Assembly (NCBI GenBank): GCA_013415695.1
Contig: JAAEEP010000002.1
Span: 62,001 to 126,000 of the forward strand
DNA from: Methanomassiliicoccales archaeon
GTDB lineage: Archaea; Thermoplasmatota; Thermoplasmata; Methanomassiliicoccales; JAAEEP01
DNA: 64,000 nt
Direction: 5' to 3'
The notes under the pieces were generated by a model. It searched no databases, was not told the DNA's origin, and saw only the letters and a list, made by a program, of their open reading frames with translations. Shown here piece after piece: positions 41,926 to 50,427 of the stretch (its first letter is position 1; each line of letters starts with the position of its first letter). The position numbers and the translations under genes are program-made.

Positions 41926-43143
41926 ATGAAGGATTTCAACACTCTTGACGACTTCGATGTTAGCGGTAAGACGGTCATACTCAGGGTGGACATCAATCTT
42001 CCCTTGGACAAGGATCGTCTTGAGATAGTCGATGAAAACAGGGTAAGGATGATAGTACCCACCCTGAGAGAACTCCTAGACAGGGGGGCAAAGGTGGTCA
42101 TATTGGCCCACCAGGGCCGTCCCGGGAGTTGGGATTTCACTTCCCTGGAGAGGCATTCCAAATCGCTTTCCTCCTGCCTTGGGAGGGAAGTCAGGTATGT
42201 GGATGATGTTCTTGGCGAAGAGGCGGAGAACGCCATCAAGAGCCTTAGAAAGGGGGAGGCGATCCTGCTTGGGAATGTCAGGGCATTAGAATGCGAAATG
42301 AAGAAGGCCAGCATGGAGGAGCACGGAGAATCGGAACTGGTGCAAAAACTGGCTCCCATGGCCGACCTTTATGTAAATGATGCTTTTGCAGCCTCTCACA
42401 GGCCTCAATGCTCTCTCGTAGGGTTCCAGGCAAAGCTGCCTTCCGCAGCGGGAAGGCTGTTGGAGCGGGAGCTGGATGCGCTTGCGAGCGTTTTCGACGA
42501 ACCAAGAAGACCATCAGTCTTCGTCCTCGGGGGCGCAAAGTACTCCGATGCCATCGAGGTCATCGACCGTCTGATCGGAACCGAGAAGGCAAGCTGGGTC
42601 ATCGTAACCGGAGCATGCGCCAACTTCTTCCTCAAAGCCTGGGGAATCAATCTGGGCCCCAAGACCGAGGAATTCCTCTTGGAGGAGATGACACCGGAGC
42701 TGCTTGAGGATGCGAAGTCCCTTCTGAGGAAGAGGGGAAACAGAATGATTCTTCCTTTCGACGTGGCAGTGGACGAGGATGGAAGGCGCGTCAACGTCAT
42801 GGTAGGAGACCTTCCCTCGGACTATCCTATCCTAGACATAGGTGAGAGGTCGATAATTAAGTTCTGCAAGGTCCTGAAAGCCGCGAATACCATCTTCATT
42901 TCCGGTCCTGCGGGCATGATCGAACGCAAAGAATTCGCCCATGGAACGGAGGAGCTCATGAGGGCTGCCGTCGCATCCAACGCCTTTTCCATGGTGGGTG
43001 GAGGGCATACTGTGGGGATGGTGAACAAATTGGGGTTGGCCGATGGATTCTCCTATGTCAGCACAGGCGGTGGTGCCTTGGAAACCTATCTGAGGGGAAA
43101 GCCACTGCCTGTCGTTGAGGCGCTCAAGGCCGCTAAGCGCTGA
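41926..43143 (+). CDS. pgk: Phosphoglycerate kinase, archaeal type
   Basis: 405 residues. VILRVDINLPLD and HQGRPGSWDFTSL in the N-terminal domain, DLYVNDAFAASHRPQCSLVGF, FVLGGAKYSDAI, and the C-terminal SMVGGGHTVGMVNKLG with STGGGALETYLRGK follow the archaeal PGK pattern. It makes ATP from 1,3-bisphosphoglycerate, directly using the product of the two GAPDH genes upstream. It starts 11 bases after the type I GAPDH stop with GAGGTGG as ribosome-binding site. Its archaeal character contrasts with the bacterial-like GAPDH before it. Confidence 0.96.
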   Translation: MKDFNTLDDFDVSGKTVILRVDINLPLDKDRLEIVDENRVRMIVPTLRELLDRGAKVVILAHQGRPGSWDFTSLERHSKSLSSCLGREVRYVDDVLGEEAENAIKSLRKGEAILLGNVRALECEMKKASMEEHGESELVQKLAPMADLYVNDAFAASHRPQCSLVGFQAKLPSAAGRLLERELDALASVFDEPRRPSVFVLGGAKYSDAIEVIDRLIGTEKASWVIVTGACANFFLKAWGINLGPKTEEFLLEEMTPELLEDAKSLLRKRGNRMILPFDVAVDEDGRRVNVMVGDLPSDYPILDIGERSIIKFCKVLKAANTIFISGPAGMIERKEFAHGTEELMRAAVASNAFSMVGGGHTVGMVNKLGLADGFSYVSTGGGALETYLRGKPLPVVEALKAAKR

Positions 43144-44295
43144 TCAAAGTACCTCTTCCATCCTTTCCAACGCTTCCCTCACCCTTTCGACTGATCGAGT
43201 AAGGGCAAGCCTGACGAATCCCTCTCCGTGCGCTCCGAAACCTATACCTGGAGTCACGACCACGCCAACGTCCAGCATCTTCTTTGTGAACTCCATGGAG
43301 TCGCCTCCAACGTTCAACCAGAGGTAGAATGTAGCCTTTGGATCAGGGGCGTCAAAGCCCAATTTTCTGAGCCCCTTTACCATCACGTCCCTCCTCTCCA
43401 TATAGATGTCGCAGTTCCTCTTCACCATTGGTGGGATCTCCCTGCCCTGGTATTCCGCAAGAGCCTTCACAGCAGCCCTCTGGATGAACTTGGGGGCTCC
43501 TGAGTCTATCTGGGACTTTACCTTCTTAAGACCGGATATCAGGTCAGGGGATCCAACCGCATAACCCAGGCGGTACCCGGTCATATTGAATGTCTTGCTC
43601 ACCGAGCCGAACTCGATGGCATTATCCCCGAACTCCAGAATGCTAGGGGCCGTGTAGCCGTCAAAGGTTATCTCGGAGTAGGCGTTATCGTAGCACAGGA
43701 TGGTCCGGTTCTCATCACACCATTCCAAAGTCTCCCTGAGGAACGAATCGGTGGCAATGGCCCCCGTTGGGTTATTGGGATAGTTCATATAGAGCATCTT
43801 GGCGTCCCGGGGGAGCTCGGAGATTTCCATAATGAAACCATTCTCCTCCCTGAGAGGTGTCTTGACCGGTACTGCGTCGGTAAGAAGGGCGCCTCCCTGC
43901 GCATAGACCGGGTAAGATGGATCGGGCACGATCACCTTCTCCCCTGCGTTCACGAAGGCACGGCAGATATTGGCCAGACCCTCCTTGCTTCCAAGAAGCA
44001 CGCACACCTGCCTATCGGGATCTATTTCCACACCGAATCTCTTAGAGTACCACTCGGTTATTGCCACCCGAGTGCCTTTCTCACCCTGGCTTGAGGGGTA
44101 GGTGTGGTTCTCGGGTTTTGTCACCTCTTCCCTCAATATGTCAACGATCTTCTTGGGGGTGGGGATGTCAGGATCGCCTATTCCAAAATCTATAAGGTCG
44201 ACCCCCTGAGCCCTCTTCTTGGCGGCCTGCTCTTCCATCTCTGCGAACAGGTACGGTGGGAGGGCTCTCAATCTCGATGCGAATTCGAAACTCAT
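43144..44295 (-). CDS. dapL: LL-diaminopimelate aminotransferase
   Basis: 383 residues from the ATG at 44295 (MSFEFASRLRALPPYLFAEM); an upstream in-frame start at 44385 lies within dapF. It is a class I/II PLP aminotransferase with DFGIGDPDIPTP, MNYPNNPTGAIA, YDNAYSEI and the PLP-Lys motif GSVSKTFNMTGYRLGY. In the context of dapF, lysA and dapAB, the DapL reaction (tetrahydrodipicolinate to LL-diaminopimelate in one step) is the natural call. No dapD, dapC or dapE is seen, consistent with this short route. It is the last gene of the lysine operon and directly abuts pgk tail to tail. Confidence 0.92.
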   Translation of the reverse strand: MSFEFASRLRALPPYLFAEMEEQAAKKRAQGVDLIDFGIGDPDIPTPKKIVDILREEVTKPENHTYPSSQGEKGTRVAITEWYSKRFGVEIDPDRQVCVLLGSKEGLANICRAFVNAGEKVIVPDPSYPVYAQGGALLTDAVPVKTPLREENGFIMEISELPRDAKMLYMNYPNNPTGAIATDSFLRETLEWCDENRTILCYDNAYSEITFDGYTAPSILEFGDNAIEFGSVSKTFNMTGYRLGYAVGSPDLISGLKKVKSQIDSGAPKFIQRAAVKALAEYQGREIPPMVKRNCDIYMERRDVMVKGLRKLGFDAPDPKATFYLWLNVGGDSMEFTKKMLDVGVVVTPGIGFGAHGEGFVRLALTRSVERVREALERMEEVL

Positions 44296-44297
44296 GC

Positions 44298-45149
44298 TTA
44301 CCAGTCCTCGATCTCTCCTTTGAAGACCCGGTAGGCTGGCCCTCTCATATAAGCTGCTGAGAGATCTTTTGGTAGCCGGACCCAAAGTTCGCCCCCAGTG
44401 AGCCTGATCCGGTTCTCTATGTCATAAGGCAATCTGCCGGTCAGCACAGCCGCCACAACGGTGGCGCATGCCCCGGTACCGCAGGCGAGCGTCCAGCCAA
44501 CTCCGCGCTCGAAGACTCTGGCTTTCAAACCATCATCGTCAAAGGACGCGAATTCAACGTTGGTTCTCCGAGGAAATAAGCCATGTCTTTCCATTCGCGG
44601 TCCCAGCTTGTCTATCTCCTCATCTTTGAAAGGTTCGAAGGTGATGAAGTGTGGATTGCCCATCGAAACAGCAGTCCCCTTTATGGCCCTTCCATCGACT
44701 AGGATGTTCGATTCGATGAACCTTCCTTTCTCGTCGGTGGGGAGGTCCCTGCAATCCATGGGTATCTCCTTGCACTTCAGTCTAGGAGGTCCCATGTTGA
44801 CAGTCACCTCATTTGCCTCCCCGCTCTCGATCTTCAGGTCCAGGGTCATGATACCCGCGAGGGTTTCAACCGTGATCCTTTCCTTCTTCTCCTTGTAGTC
44901 GAAATAATGCTTGGCAAGACATCTGATTCCGTTGCCGCACATCTCGGCCTCGCTGCCATCAGAGTTCATAATCTGCATGCGGCAATCTGCTTTGTCACTC
45001 TGCTGGAGATAGAGGATGCCATCCGCACCTATTCCAAAATGGCGGTCGCATAGCCTGGTGACGAATTTCTCGTCCTTTGGAGAACTATCATCCCAGTCCT
45101 CCAGTAGAATGAAATCGTTGCCCAAACCTTGATATTTCCAGAATTTCAC
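44298..45149 (-). CDS. dapF: Diaminopimelate epimerase
   Basis: 283 residues from a GTG at 45149 (VKFWKYQGLGNDFIL) that overlaps the lysA stop (GTGA). The frame is open back to 45254 but that part belongs to lysA. The two active-site Cys lie in AEMCGNGIRC and LACGTGACAT, as required for the two-base epimerase that converts LL- to meso-diaminopimelate. RHFGIGADGIL and MGNPHFITF are further family marks. It is followed by dapL two bases later. Confidence 0.95.
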   Translation of the reverse strand: MKFWKYQGLGNDFILLEDWDDSSPKDEKFVTRLCDRHFGIGADGILYLQQSDKADCRMQIMNSDGSEAEMCGNGIRCLAKHYFDYKEKKERITVETLAGIMTLDLKIESGEANEVTVNMGPPRLKCKEIPMDCRDLPTDEKGRFIESNILVDGRAIKGTAVSMGNPHFITFEPFKDEEIDKLGPRMERHGLFPRRTNVEFASFDDDGLKARVFERGVGWTLACGTGACATVVAAVLTGRLPYDIENRIRLTGGELWVRLPKDLSAAYMRGPAYRVFKGEIEDW

Positions 45150-46405
45150 AGCATCAACCTCGAAGGAATCCTTTGATGTTTCAAAATGTCGTCCAAACTC
45201 TCCGCCTCCCTGATGAGGCTTGCGTGCTCCCCCTCGACCAGAACCTCCCTGCATCTGGGGCGGGAGTTGTACTGGGAGCTCATCACGAAGCCGTATGCTC
45301 CAACATCATAAATCGCGATCAGATCACCTTCCTCCGCTTTTGGAAGAAGGCGATCCTTGGCTAGGTAATCACCCGTCTCGCATATCGGACCTACAATATC
45401 GTAGTTGATCTCCCCAGGGAGTGAGAACTTATTTGCGATCGCAGCGTGGTGATATGAACCGTAGAATGCAGGCCTAATGAGAGTGTTGAATCCGGCATCC
45501 ACTCCCAGGAAGTTCTTCTCCCCGGTATATTTGATGTCGTTCACTCTCGTGAGAAGCACGGTGGAGTCTGCCACGATGAATCTGCCTGGCTCCAGTGCGA
45601 ATGTGGGAATGGAGGAGTTTTCCTTCACAATGGATGTCATCTCCTCCGCGAGGGAATCAAGATCCAGTTTCCTTTCCTCTGGACGGTATGGGATGCCAAT
45701 TCCGCCCCCAATATCCAGGAACTCGAGTGATATACCTAGCTCCTCCTCGATCTCGTTGGCGAACGCTACCAGTACATGGGTGACATCTAAGAATGGCTGG
45801 GTGTCGAGACCACCTGATCCAGTGTGGGCGTGAATTCCCACGGGTTTCAAGCCTAACTCTCTGGCTTCCCTGTATGCCGTAATGACCTGGTCCTTGGGTA
45901 TCCCGAATTTCGTTCCCTTGGCCCCGGTGACCACCTTCTCGTGATGACCAGAACCAACTGCCGGGTTTATCCTCAAGGACACTGGGATATCCGTCACTAG
46001 CCTGGCCAGCCTTCTCATCTCCGAGATTGAGTCGATGTTGATGAGAATCTCCCTGGCAACCAGGGCTTTCAGATCCTTATTGGGAACCGATACTCCTGTG
46101 AAGAGAATTCGATTGGGAGAGAACCCCGCCCGGATACTAATGTCAACCTCTCCCATTGACACGGCATCGATGAAGCTGCCCTCCTGCTCAAGTACTCTGA
46201 GAATCGCGAGATTGGAGTTGGCCTTGCAGGCATAGTGGATGCGAGTTGGCATGTGCCTATTGAAAGCCTCATTTATCGTCCTGAAATTCTCCCTCACGGC
46301 ATTTTCTTCCGTGACGTAGAGTGGTGTGCCAAATCGCTCCGCGACCTCCACTGCGGACAGTTTTCCTATCATCATATTATTGTCAACACTCTCAAAGTTG
46401 CGCAT
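45146..46405 (-). CDS. lysA: Diaminopimelate decarboxylase
   Basis: 419 residues from the ATG at 46405, with GGTGA six bases upstream; a TTG two codons earlier overlaps the lysC stop and is the alternative. The alanine-racemase-like barrel carries the PLP Lys in IHYACKANSN, HTGSGGLD, the phosphate-binding DIGGGIGIPY and EPGRFIV, and the C-terminal GPICETGDYLAKD with the active-site Cys. It makes L-lysine from meso-diaminopimelate, the final step of this operon's pathway. It overlaps dapF by four bases. Confidence 0.95.
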   Translation of the reverse strand: MRNFESVDNNMMIGKLSAVEVAERFGTPLYVTEENAVRENFRTINEAFNRHMPTRIHYACKANSNLAILRVLEQEGSFIDAVSMGEVDISIRAGFSPNRILFTGVSVPNKDLKALVAREILINIDSISEMRRLARLVTDIPVSLRINPAVGSGHHEKVVTGAKGTKFGIPKDQVITAYREARELGLKPVGIHAHTGSGGLDTQPFLDVTHVLVAFANEIEEELGISLEFLDIGGGIGIPYRPEERKLDLDSLAEEMTSIVKENSSIPTFALEPGRFIVADSTVLLTRVNDIKYTGEKNFLGVDAGFNTLIRPAFYGSYHHAAIANKFSLPGEINYDIVGPICETGDYLAKDRLLPKAEEGDLIAIYDVGAYGFVMSSQYNSRPRCREVLVEGEHASLIREAESLDDILKHQRIPSRLML

Positions 46406-46407
46406 GA

Positions 46408-47763
46408 TCAATCACCGATAAACATGCTGTGGAGCTTTCTTATTACCGATGGAGCGGCGTAGCTCGGTACCACGAAGTTCAGGGCGACATCTGAAGCACC
46501 TTCCGAGATCATCTCCAAATTTGCCCCTGCGTGCTCCACTGCATCGAATATTCTGGCCGCGACACCTGGGATATCTATCATGTTATCTCCGACGGCACAA
46601 ACCAGGCATACATTGTCCTTCACTTTGATCCTCTCAATCTGACTCTCCTCCAGTGCGTTGAGGCTTGCCAGTGCCTCTCCCACCGCTGAGGAATGGATGA
46701 CCACCGCAAGGGTGGAAAGTGATGTGGATATGGCGTAGGTGTTAACGCCGCTCCCAGAGATCGAACTTATGATCTTGCAGACCAGCTGCGGATCGTAGAC
46801 GATCTCCGATGAGTATATCTTGACTATGGACAGGTTGGGTTTTAAAGCCACGCTTCTCAAGAGACCCTTACCGGGTCCCCTAAGGCGGTGGATGGTCGTA
46901 CCCTTCCCTCTTGAGTTGAATGTGTTCCTCACTTTGATCTCTATGCTCTTTTGCCTGGCTGGCTCCATTGTGCGGGCGTGGAGCACCTTCGCCCCGAAGT
47001 ATGCGAGCTCGGCCGCTTCGGTGTAGTTCATCTCCTCAATAGTCTCCGCATCCTCCACAAGCCTGGGATCGGCCGTCATGAAACCATCGACATCGGTCCA
47101 GATCTCTAAGCAGTCGGCATCCAATCCGTAGGCAACTACGGCAGCGGAGTAGTCAGACCCACCTCTTCCCAGGGTCAGTGGCCTGCCCTTATCATCGATA
47201 CCATAGAATCCAGTCAGGACGACGGTCTTTCCCTCCTCAATGAGGGGAAGGATGCTCCTCTTCAGATTGGGGCTTGTGGCCTCTAGATCGCAAGCCCCCA
47301 TACCTGGAGGGCCCTTGGCGACAATGCCCGCTACCTCCGATGTCAGACGAACTGCATCGACTCCGGCGCTCCTCAGGACATACAATAAGGACAATGAAGA
47401 GAGGCGCTCACCCCAACTTGATATGGCATCGGCCAGCACGGCCGATGGTCTGAAACTATAGTGCTTCATAAGTTCGGCCAGCTTCTCCAGCCGCTTCCTG
47501 ACATCTTGTATGTAGGCTTCACCGAGTTCATTAGAAAGCAGAGGTTCCATGATCTCCATGTGCCTGTTGCAGAGCGTGTCCAAGATGTCCCCTATTGGAG
47601 GCTGCTGGCAGTCTATCCATGAGATGAGGAGATTGGTCACTTTAGACATGGCCGAAACAACGATAACCTTCTTGCTTGGCTCGTTGTTGACGATTGAAAC
47701 CACATTGGAAAGGGCCTCCACCGATCCCATGCTGGTCCCGCCAAACTTCATCACCTTGATCAT
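46408..47763 (-). CDS. lysC: Aspartate kinase
   Basis: 451 residues from the ATG at 47763 (MIKVMKFGGTSMGSVEAL), overlapping the dapB stop by four bases. The kinase domain has KFGGTSMG, VVSAMSKVT, and GFYGIDDKGRPLTLGRGGSDYSA. The C-terminal ~150 residues carry two ACT repeats (SIVKIYSSEIVYDPQL.. and VCLVCAVGDNMIDIPGVAARIFDAVEHAGANLEMIS), the usual site of feedback inhibition by lysine or threonine. It commits aspartate to the lysine/threonine/methionine pathway. Genes dapA and dapB precede it, lysA follows. Confidence 0.95.
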   Translation of the reverse strand: MIKVMKFGGTSMGSVEALSNVVSIVNNEPSKKVIVVSAMSKVTNLLISWIDCQQPPIGDILDTLCNRHMEIMEPLLSNELGEAYIQDVRKRLEKLAELMKHYSFRPSAVLADAISSWGERLSSLSLLYVLRSAGVDAVRLTSEVAGIVAKGPPGMGACDLEATSPNLKRSILPLIEEGKTVVLTGFYGIDDKGRPLTLGRGGSDYSAAVVAYGLDADCLEIWTDVDGFMTADPRLVEDAETIEEMNYTEAAELAYFGAKVLHARTMEPARQKSIEIKVRNTFNSRGKGTTIHRLRGPGKGLLRSVALKPNLSIVKIYSSEIVYDPQLVCKIISSISGSGVNTYAISTSLSTLAVVIHSSAVGEALASLNALEESQIERIKVKDNVCLVCAVGDNMIDIPGVAARIFDAVEHAGANLEMISEGASDVALNFVVPSYAAPSVIRKLHSMFIGD

Positions 47764-48539
47764 AGCCCGAGCACCTCGCCCATTCCATGGACTACGCCAT
47801 CCTTTCTTCCCGAAACCCATTCTATTGCAGTTATGCATCCTTCGGCGAATGCCTCCCTTGAATGCGCTCGATGGGTCAACTCAATTCGCTCCTTCTTGCC
47901 AGCGAAAATCACGGTGTGTTCCCCTACAATATCTCCAGCCCTCACCGCGTGAATTCCAATTTCCCTCTTCCTAGCACCAACATCGCCCTGCCTTCCGTGT
48001 ACAACATCATCGATTCCTACCGTGCTGGCGATTATCTCAGCTGCCCTGATCGCTGTGCCAGATGGTGCGTCCTTCTTCTTGTTGTGATGGACCTCGATGA
48101 TCTCAACATCGTAATCCTTCAGGACACTTGCAAGATTCTCGCAGGTCTTCCAGAAAACATTGACCCCCACCGAGAAGTTGGGGGAGACAACTGCCGAAAG
48201 GCCGTTCTCCTTCACGCCCATTGCAAATTCTTCCATGACCTCTAGTGATATGCTGGTGGTGCCAATCACGGAGTTCACCCCAGTGCTGGGGATCCGAGGA
48301 AGGTTCTGGTTTGCCGCCGAGGGCGATGTCAGATCCACATACACATCAATTCCATGAAGCGCAGATTCCAGATCAGCAGGGCTGATTGTTGTTACTCCCG
48401 GAAATAACTCGTTACCGAGGTCAGGGTTCTCAGGAGAAACTATTGCCGCAACCAGTTCCATTCCTGGATGCGACTGGATAAGACTGGAGACCATGCTTCC
48501 CAGCTTACCGCTGGCTCCTGCAACAGCGACACGAATCAT
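47760..48539 (-). CDS. dapB: 4-hydroxy-tetrahydrodipicolinate reductase
   Basis: 259 residues: NAD(P) motif VAVAGASGKLGSMV, DLTSPSA, SPNFSVGVNVFWK, and the catalytic EVHHNKKKDAPSGTA, with FAGKKERIELTHRAHSREAFAEG near the C-terminus. It reduces the DapA product in lysine synthesis. It starts 12 bases after dapA and overlaps lysC by four bases. Confidence 0.95.
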   Translation of the reverse strand: MIRVAVAGASGKLGSMVSSLIQSHPGMELVAAIVSPENPDLGNELFPGVTTISPADLESALHGIDVYVDLTSPSAANQNLPRIPSTGVNSVIGTTSISLEVMEEFAMGVKENGLSAVVSPNFSVGVNVFWKTCENLASVLKDYDVEIIEVHHNKKKDAPSGTAIRAAEIIASTVGIDDVVHGRQGDVGARKREIGIHAVRAGDIVGEHTVIFAGKKERIELTHRAHSREAFAEGCITAIEWVSGRKDGVVHGMGEVLGL

Positions 48540-48551
48540 ATTTAATCCGCC

Positions 48552-49424
48552 TCAGATTAGTTCAAGGTCCGTCAGAGTACCCTTCAGGATCTCGAGATTC
48601 TTGTCCTCCATGTCGCACATGGGTGACCGGAAACTTCCCGAGGGTTTACCCATCAGGCGAAGACTTGTCTTCACCGGTATAGGGTTCGTCTCCAAGAACA
48701 GGTGTTTGAATAATCTCAAGAGCCTGTAATTTAGATTCCGGGAACCTTCGAGATCACCTTCGAGCAACCTGTGGACCATGGAACTCACCTTATCAGGTAC
48801 AATATTTGATGCCACTGATATCACTCCCTTGGCTCCCGAAGCCATCATGGGGAATGTCATGCTATCATCGCCAGAAAGCACCGAGAAGCTATCCCGAGCA
48901 CCTTCGATTATCTCCATCACCTGTACTATGTTCCCGCTAGCCTCCTTGATCCCCACGACTCCCGGGATCTCGCTGAGTTCCAGGGTGGTTGAGGCCGGGA
49001 GGTTCACTCCAGTACGGCTCGGCACATTGTACAATATGATAGGCACATCAACCGCCTCTGCGATGGTCGAGAAATGCTGGACCATTCCCTTTCGCGTCGG
49101 CTTGTTATAGTAAGGAGAGATGGATAGCAGGTAATTGGCACCAAGGTCCTCAGCCGCCCGGCTGAGCTCCACTGCTTCATATGTAGAGTTGCTTCCGGTG
49201 CCAGCGATGACCTTCGCTTTCTTGACCTGATCTATTACTATCTCGATGACCTTAACATGCTCCTCAAAGTTGAGGGTGGCGGACTCACCAGTTGTACCGC
49301 AAGGCACTATGGCATCAACTCCTCCAGCCTCTTGGAAGTCAACAAGCTCCCTAAGGCCAGCCTCGTCGATCTGCCCGTCTTTTGTGAATGGTGTGATGAT
49401 GGCGGTCCCGCACCCTTTGAACAA
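48552..49424 (-). CDS. dapA: 4-hydroxy-tetrahydrodipicolinate synthase
   Basis: 290 residues of the DapA/NAL barrel: AIITPFTKDGQID, PCGTTGESATLNFEEH, YYNKPTRKGMVQHF, the catalytic-triad Tyr and YNVPSRTGVNL, and the Schiff-base Lys in VVGIKEASGN. It condenses pyruvate with aspartate semialdehyde. Context (dapB, lysC, lysA, dapF, dapL) makes DapA rather than a KDG aldolase the right call. It starts immediately after the Lrp-family gene stop, so regulator and enzymes share a message. Confidence 0.95.
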   Translation of the reverse strand: MFKGCGTAIITPFTKDGQIDEAGLRELVDFQEAGGVDAIVPCGTTGESATLNFEEHVKVIEIVIDQVKKAKVIAGTGSNSTYEAVELSRAAEDLGANYLLSISPYYNKPTRKGMVQHFSTIAEAVDVPIILYNVPSRTGVNLPASTTLELSEIPGVVGIKEASGNIVQVMEIIEGARDSFSVLSGDDSMTFPMMASGAKGVISVASNIVPDKVSSMVHRLLEGDLEGSRNLNYRLLRLFKHLFLETNPIPVKTSLRLMGKPSGSFRSPMCDMEDKNLEILKGTLTDLELI

Positions 49425-49847
49425 TTAATCTCCTCCGAAATGCTCCTTGAGTATCAACCTCGTCCTGGTGGACTGGACATTATCGAATTTACGTACTCTC
49501 TCGATAATCTCGTTCAATTGGGGGGATGAGGCAACGTCGATTATAGCCACAATGTCCTCCTCGCCCGTGACCTCGAAAACCTCGGAAACGCCATCGAACT
49601 TAGCAATCTCCGATGCCACCTCGGCCGTGTTTACGTTGACGTCGATCTTGATCTCGATGATAGCCTTGACATTCTTGCTGCTGGTTTTAATGGTGAAGCT
49701 TTGAATGATCTCTTCATCAACCAGCTTCCTAACCCTGCTCCTGATCGTCCCCTCGGAAACCTTCAGTTGGTTAGCGATATCAACAAATGGCCGCCTCGAG
49801 TCCTTCTTCAGGATCTCAATGATTTTTTCGTCTAGATGATCCATCAT
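49425..49847 (-). CDS. Lrp/AsnC-family regulator of the lysine operon
   Basis: 140 residues: N-terminal helix-turn-helix (LDEKIIEILKKDSRRPFVDIANQL, VSEGTIRSRVRKLVDEEII) and a C-terminal RAM (ligand-binding) domain with AIIEIKIDVN, FEVTGEEDIVAIIDVAS and the RVRKFDNVQSTRTRLILKE end. As first gene of the dap/lys operon it parallels LysM, the Lrp-type regulator of lysine synthesis in Sulfolobus, though that operon encodes a different route. An ACGATTTTCGT site at its transcription start suggests autoregulation. Lysine or a related amino acid is the likely ligand. Confidence 0.92.
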   Translation of the reverse strand: MMDHLDEKIIEILKKDSRRPFVDIANQLKVSEGTIRSRVRKLVDEEIIQSFTIKTSSKNVKAIIEIKIDVNVNTAEVASEIAKFDGVSEVFEVTGEEDIVAIIDVASSPQLNEIIERVRKFDNVQSTRTRLILKEHFGGD

Positions 49848-49891
49848 GTAATCGCCTCGTACTTATCATCCAGGTGTCTTCCCAGTATTCG

Positions 49892-49931
49892 TACGATTTT
49901 CGTAGATATCAAAGAATTCCTATATATAAAT
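49892..49931 (-). promoter_or_regulatory. Promoter and Lrp-type operator of the lysine operon
   Basis: On the minus strand TTTATATATA (49921-49930) is a strong box A, predicting transcription near 49900. Exactly there lies the inverted repeat TACGA-TTT-TCGTA (49892-49904), whose ACGATTTTCGT core equals that of the M. jannaschii Ptr2 consensus GGACGATTTTCGTCC. A site over the start of transcription implies repression. Confidence 0.65.
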
Positions 49932-49986
49932 TCCGAAAAAAAGTGGGGATTTCTGGTTATACAATAATATAGACAATTATCGATAA

Positions 49987-50418
49987 TTACTTCAGAGAAC
50001 GGACGAAATCCAGCCAGCGTCTCTCGTCATCAACTTTGCACAGGAGTGCCTGGAGCTTGACATCGGAACCGGGTCCTCCTCTCTTCTTGAGCTCGTCGAT
50101 GGCCCTCATCAATCCCAGCGTGTGGTCCAGGATTTTTTCTGCCTCTCCTATGGTCAGGTCAGCATGCTTGATCTGACATTCCATATCGTCGACTTTATGC
50201 TGAAGATGCCTGGCCAGGGAGTAGGCTCCCTCCATCTCCTGAAGGGAGGGGTTTTCGTCGGCGATATATCTGAATACGATGTCCCTGAGATCCACCATCT
50301 CCCCTTCCACGTCCTCCTTTTCCGGTATTTGTCTTCCTACCCAGAATAGGGCAGAGTGGATTTTGGACAGGAGCTTCCTCCTGTCCGATTCGGTCAGGCT
50401 GGCATCATCAGCGTTCAT
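49987..50418 (-). CDS. Small helical protein, function unknown
   Basis: 143 residues, all-helical in appearance, acidic and soluble. Landmarks are LTESDRRKLLSKIHSALFWVGRQIP near the N-terminus, YSLARHLQHKVDDMECQIKHADLTIGEAEKILD in the middle and DDERRWLDFVRSLK at the end. It may belong to an archaeal uncharacterised family (a DUF5788-type assignment is possible but I cannot verify it). Ten bases separate it from the GfcR-like gene upstream on the same strand, so the two are probably co-transcribed. Confidence 0.65.
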   Translation of the reverse strand: MNADDASLTESDRRKLLSKIHSALFWVGRQIPEKEDVEGEMVDLRDIVFRYIADENPSLQEMEGAYSLARHLQHKVDDMECQIKHADLTIGEAEKILDHTLGLMRAIDELKKRGGPGSDVKLQALLCKVDDERRWLDFVRSLK

Positions 50419-50427
50419 CAGCCTTAC

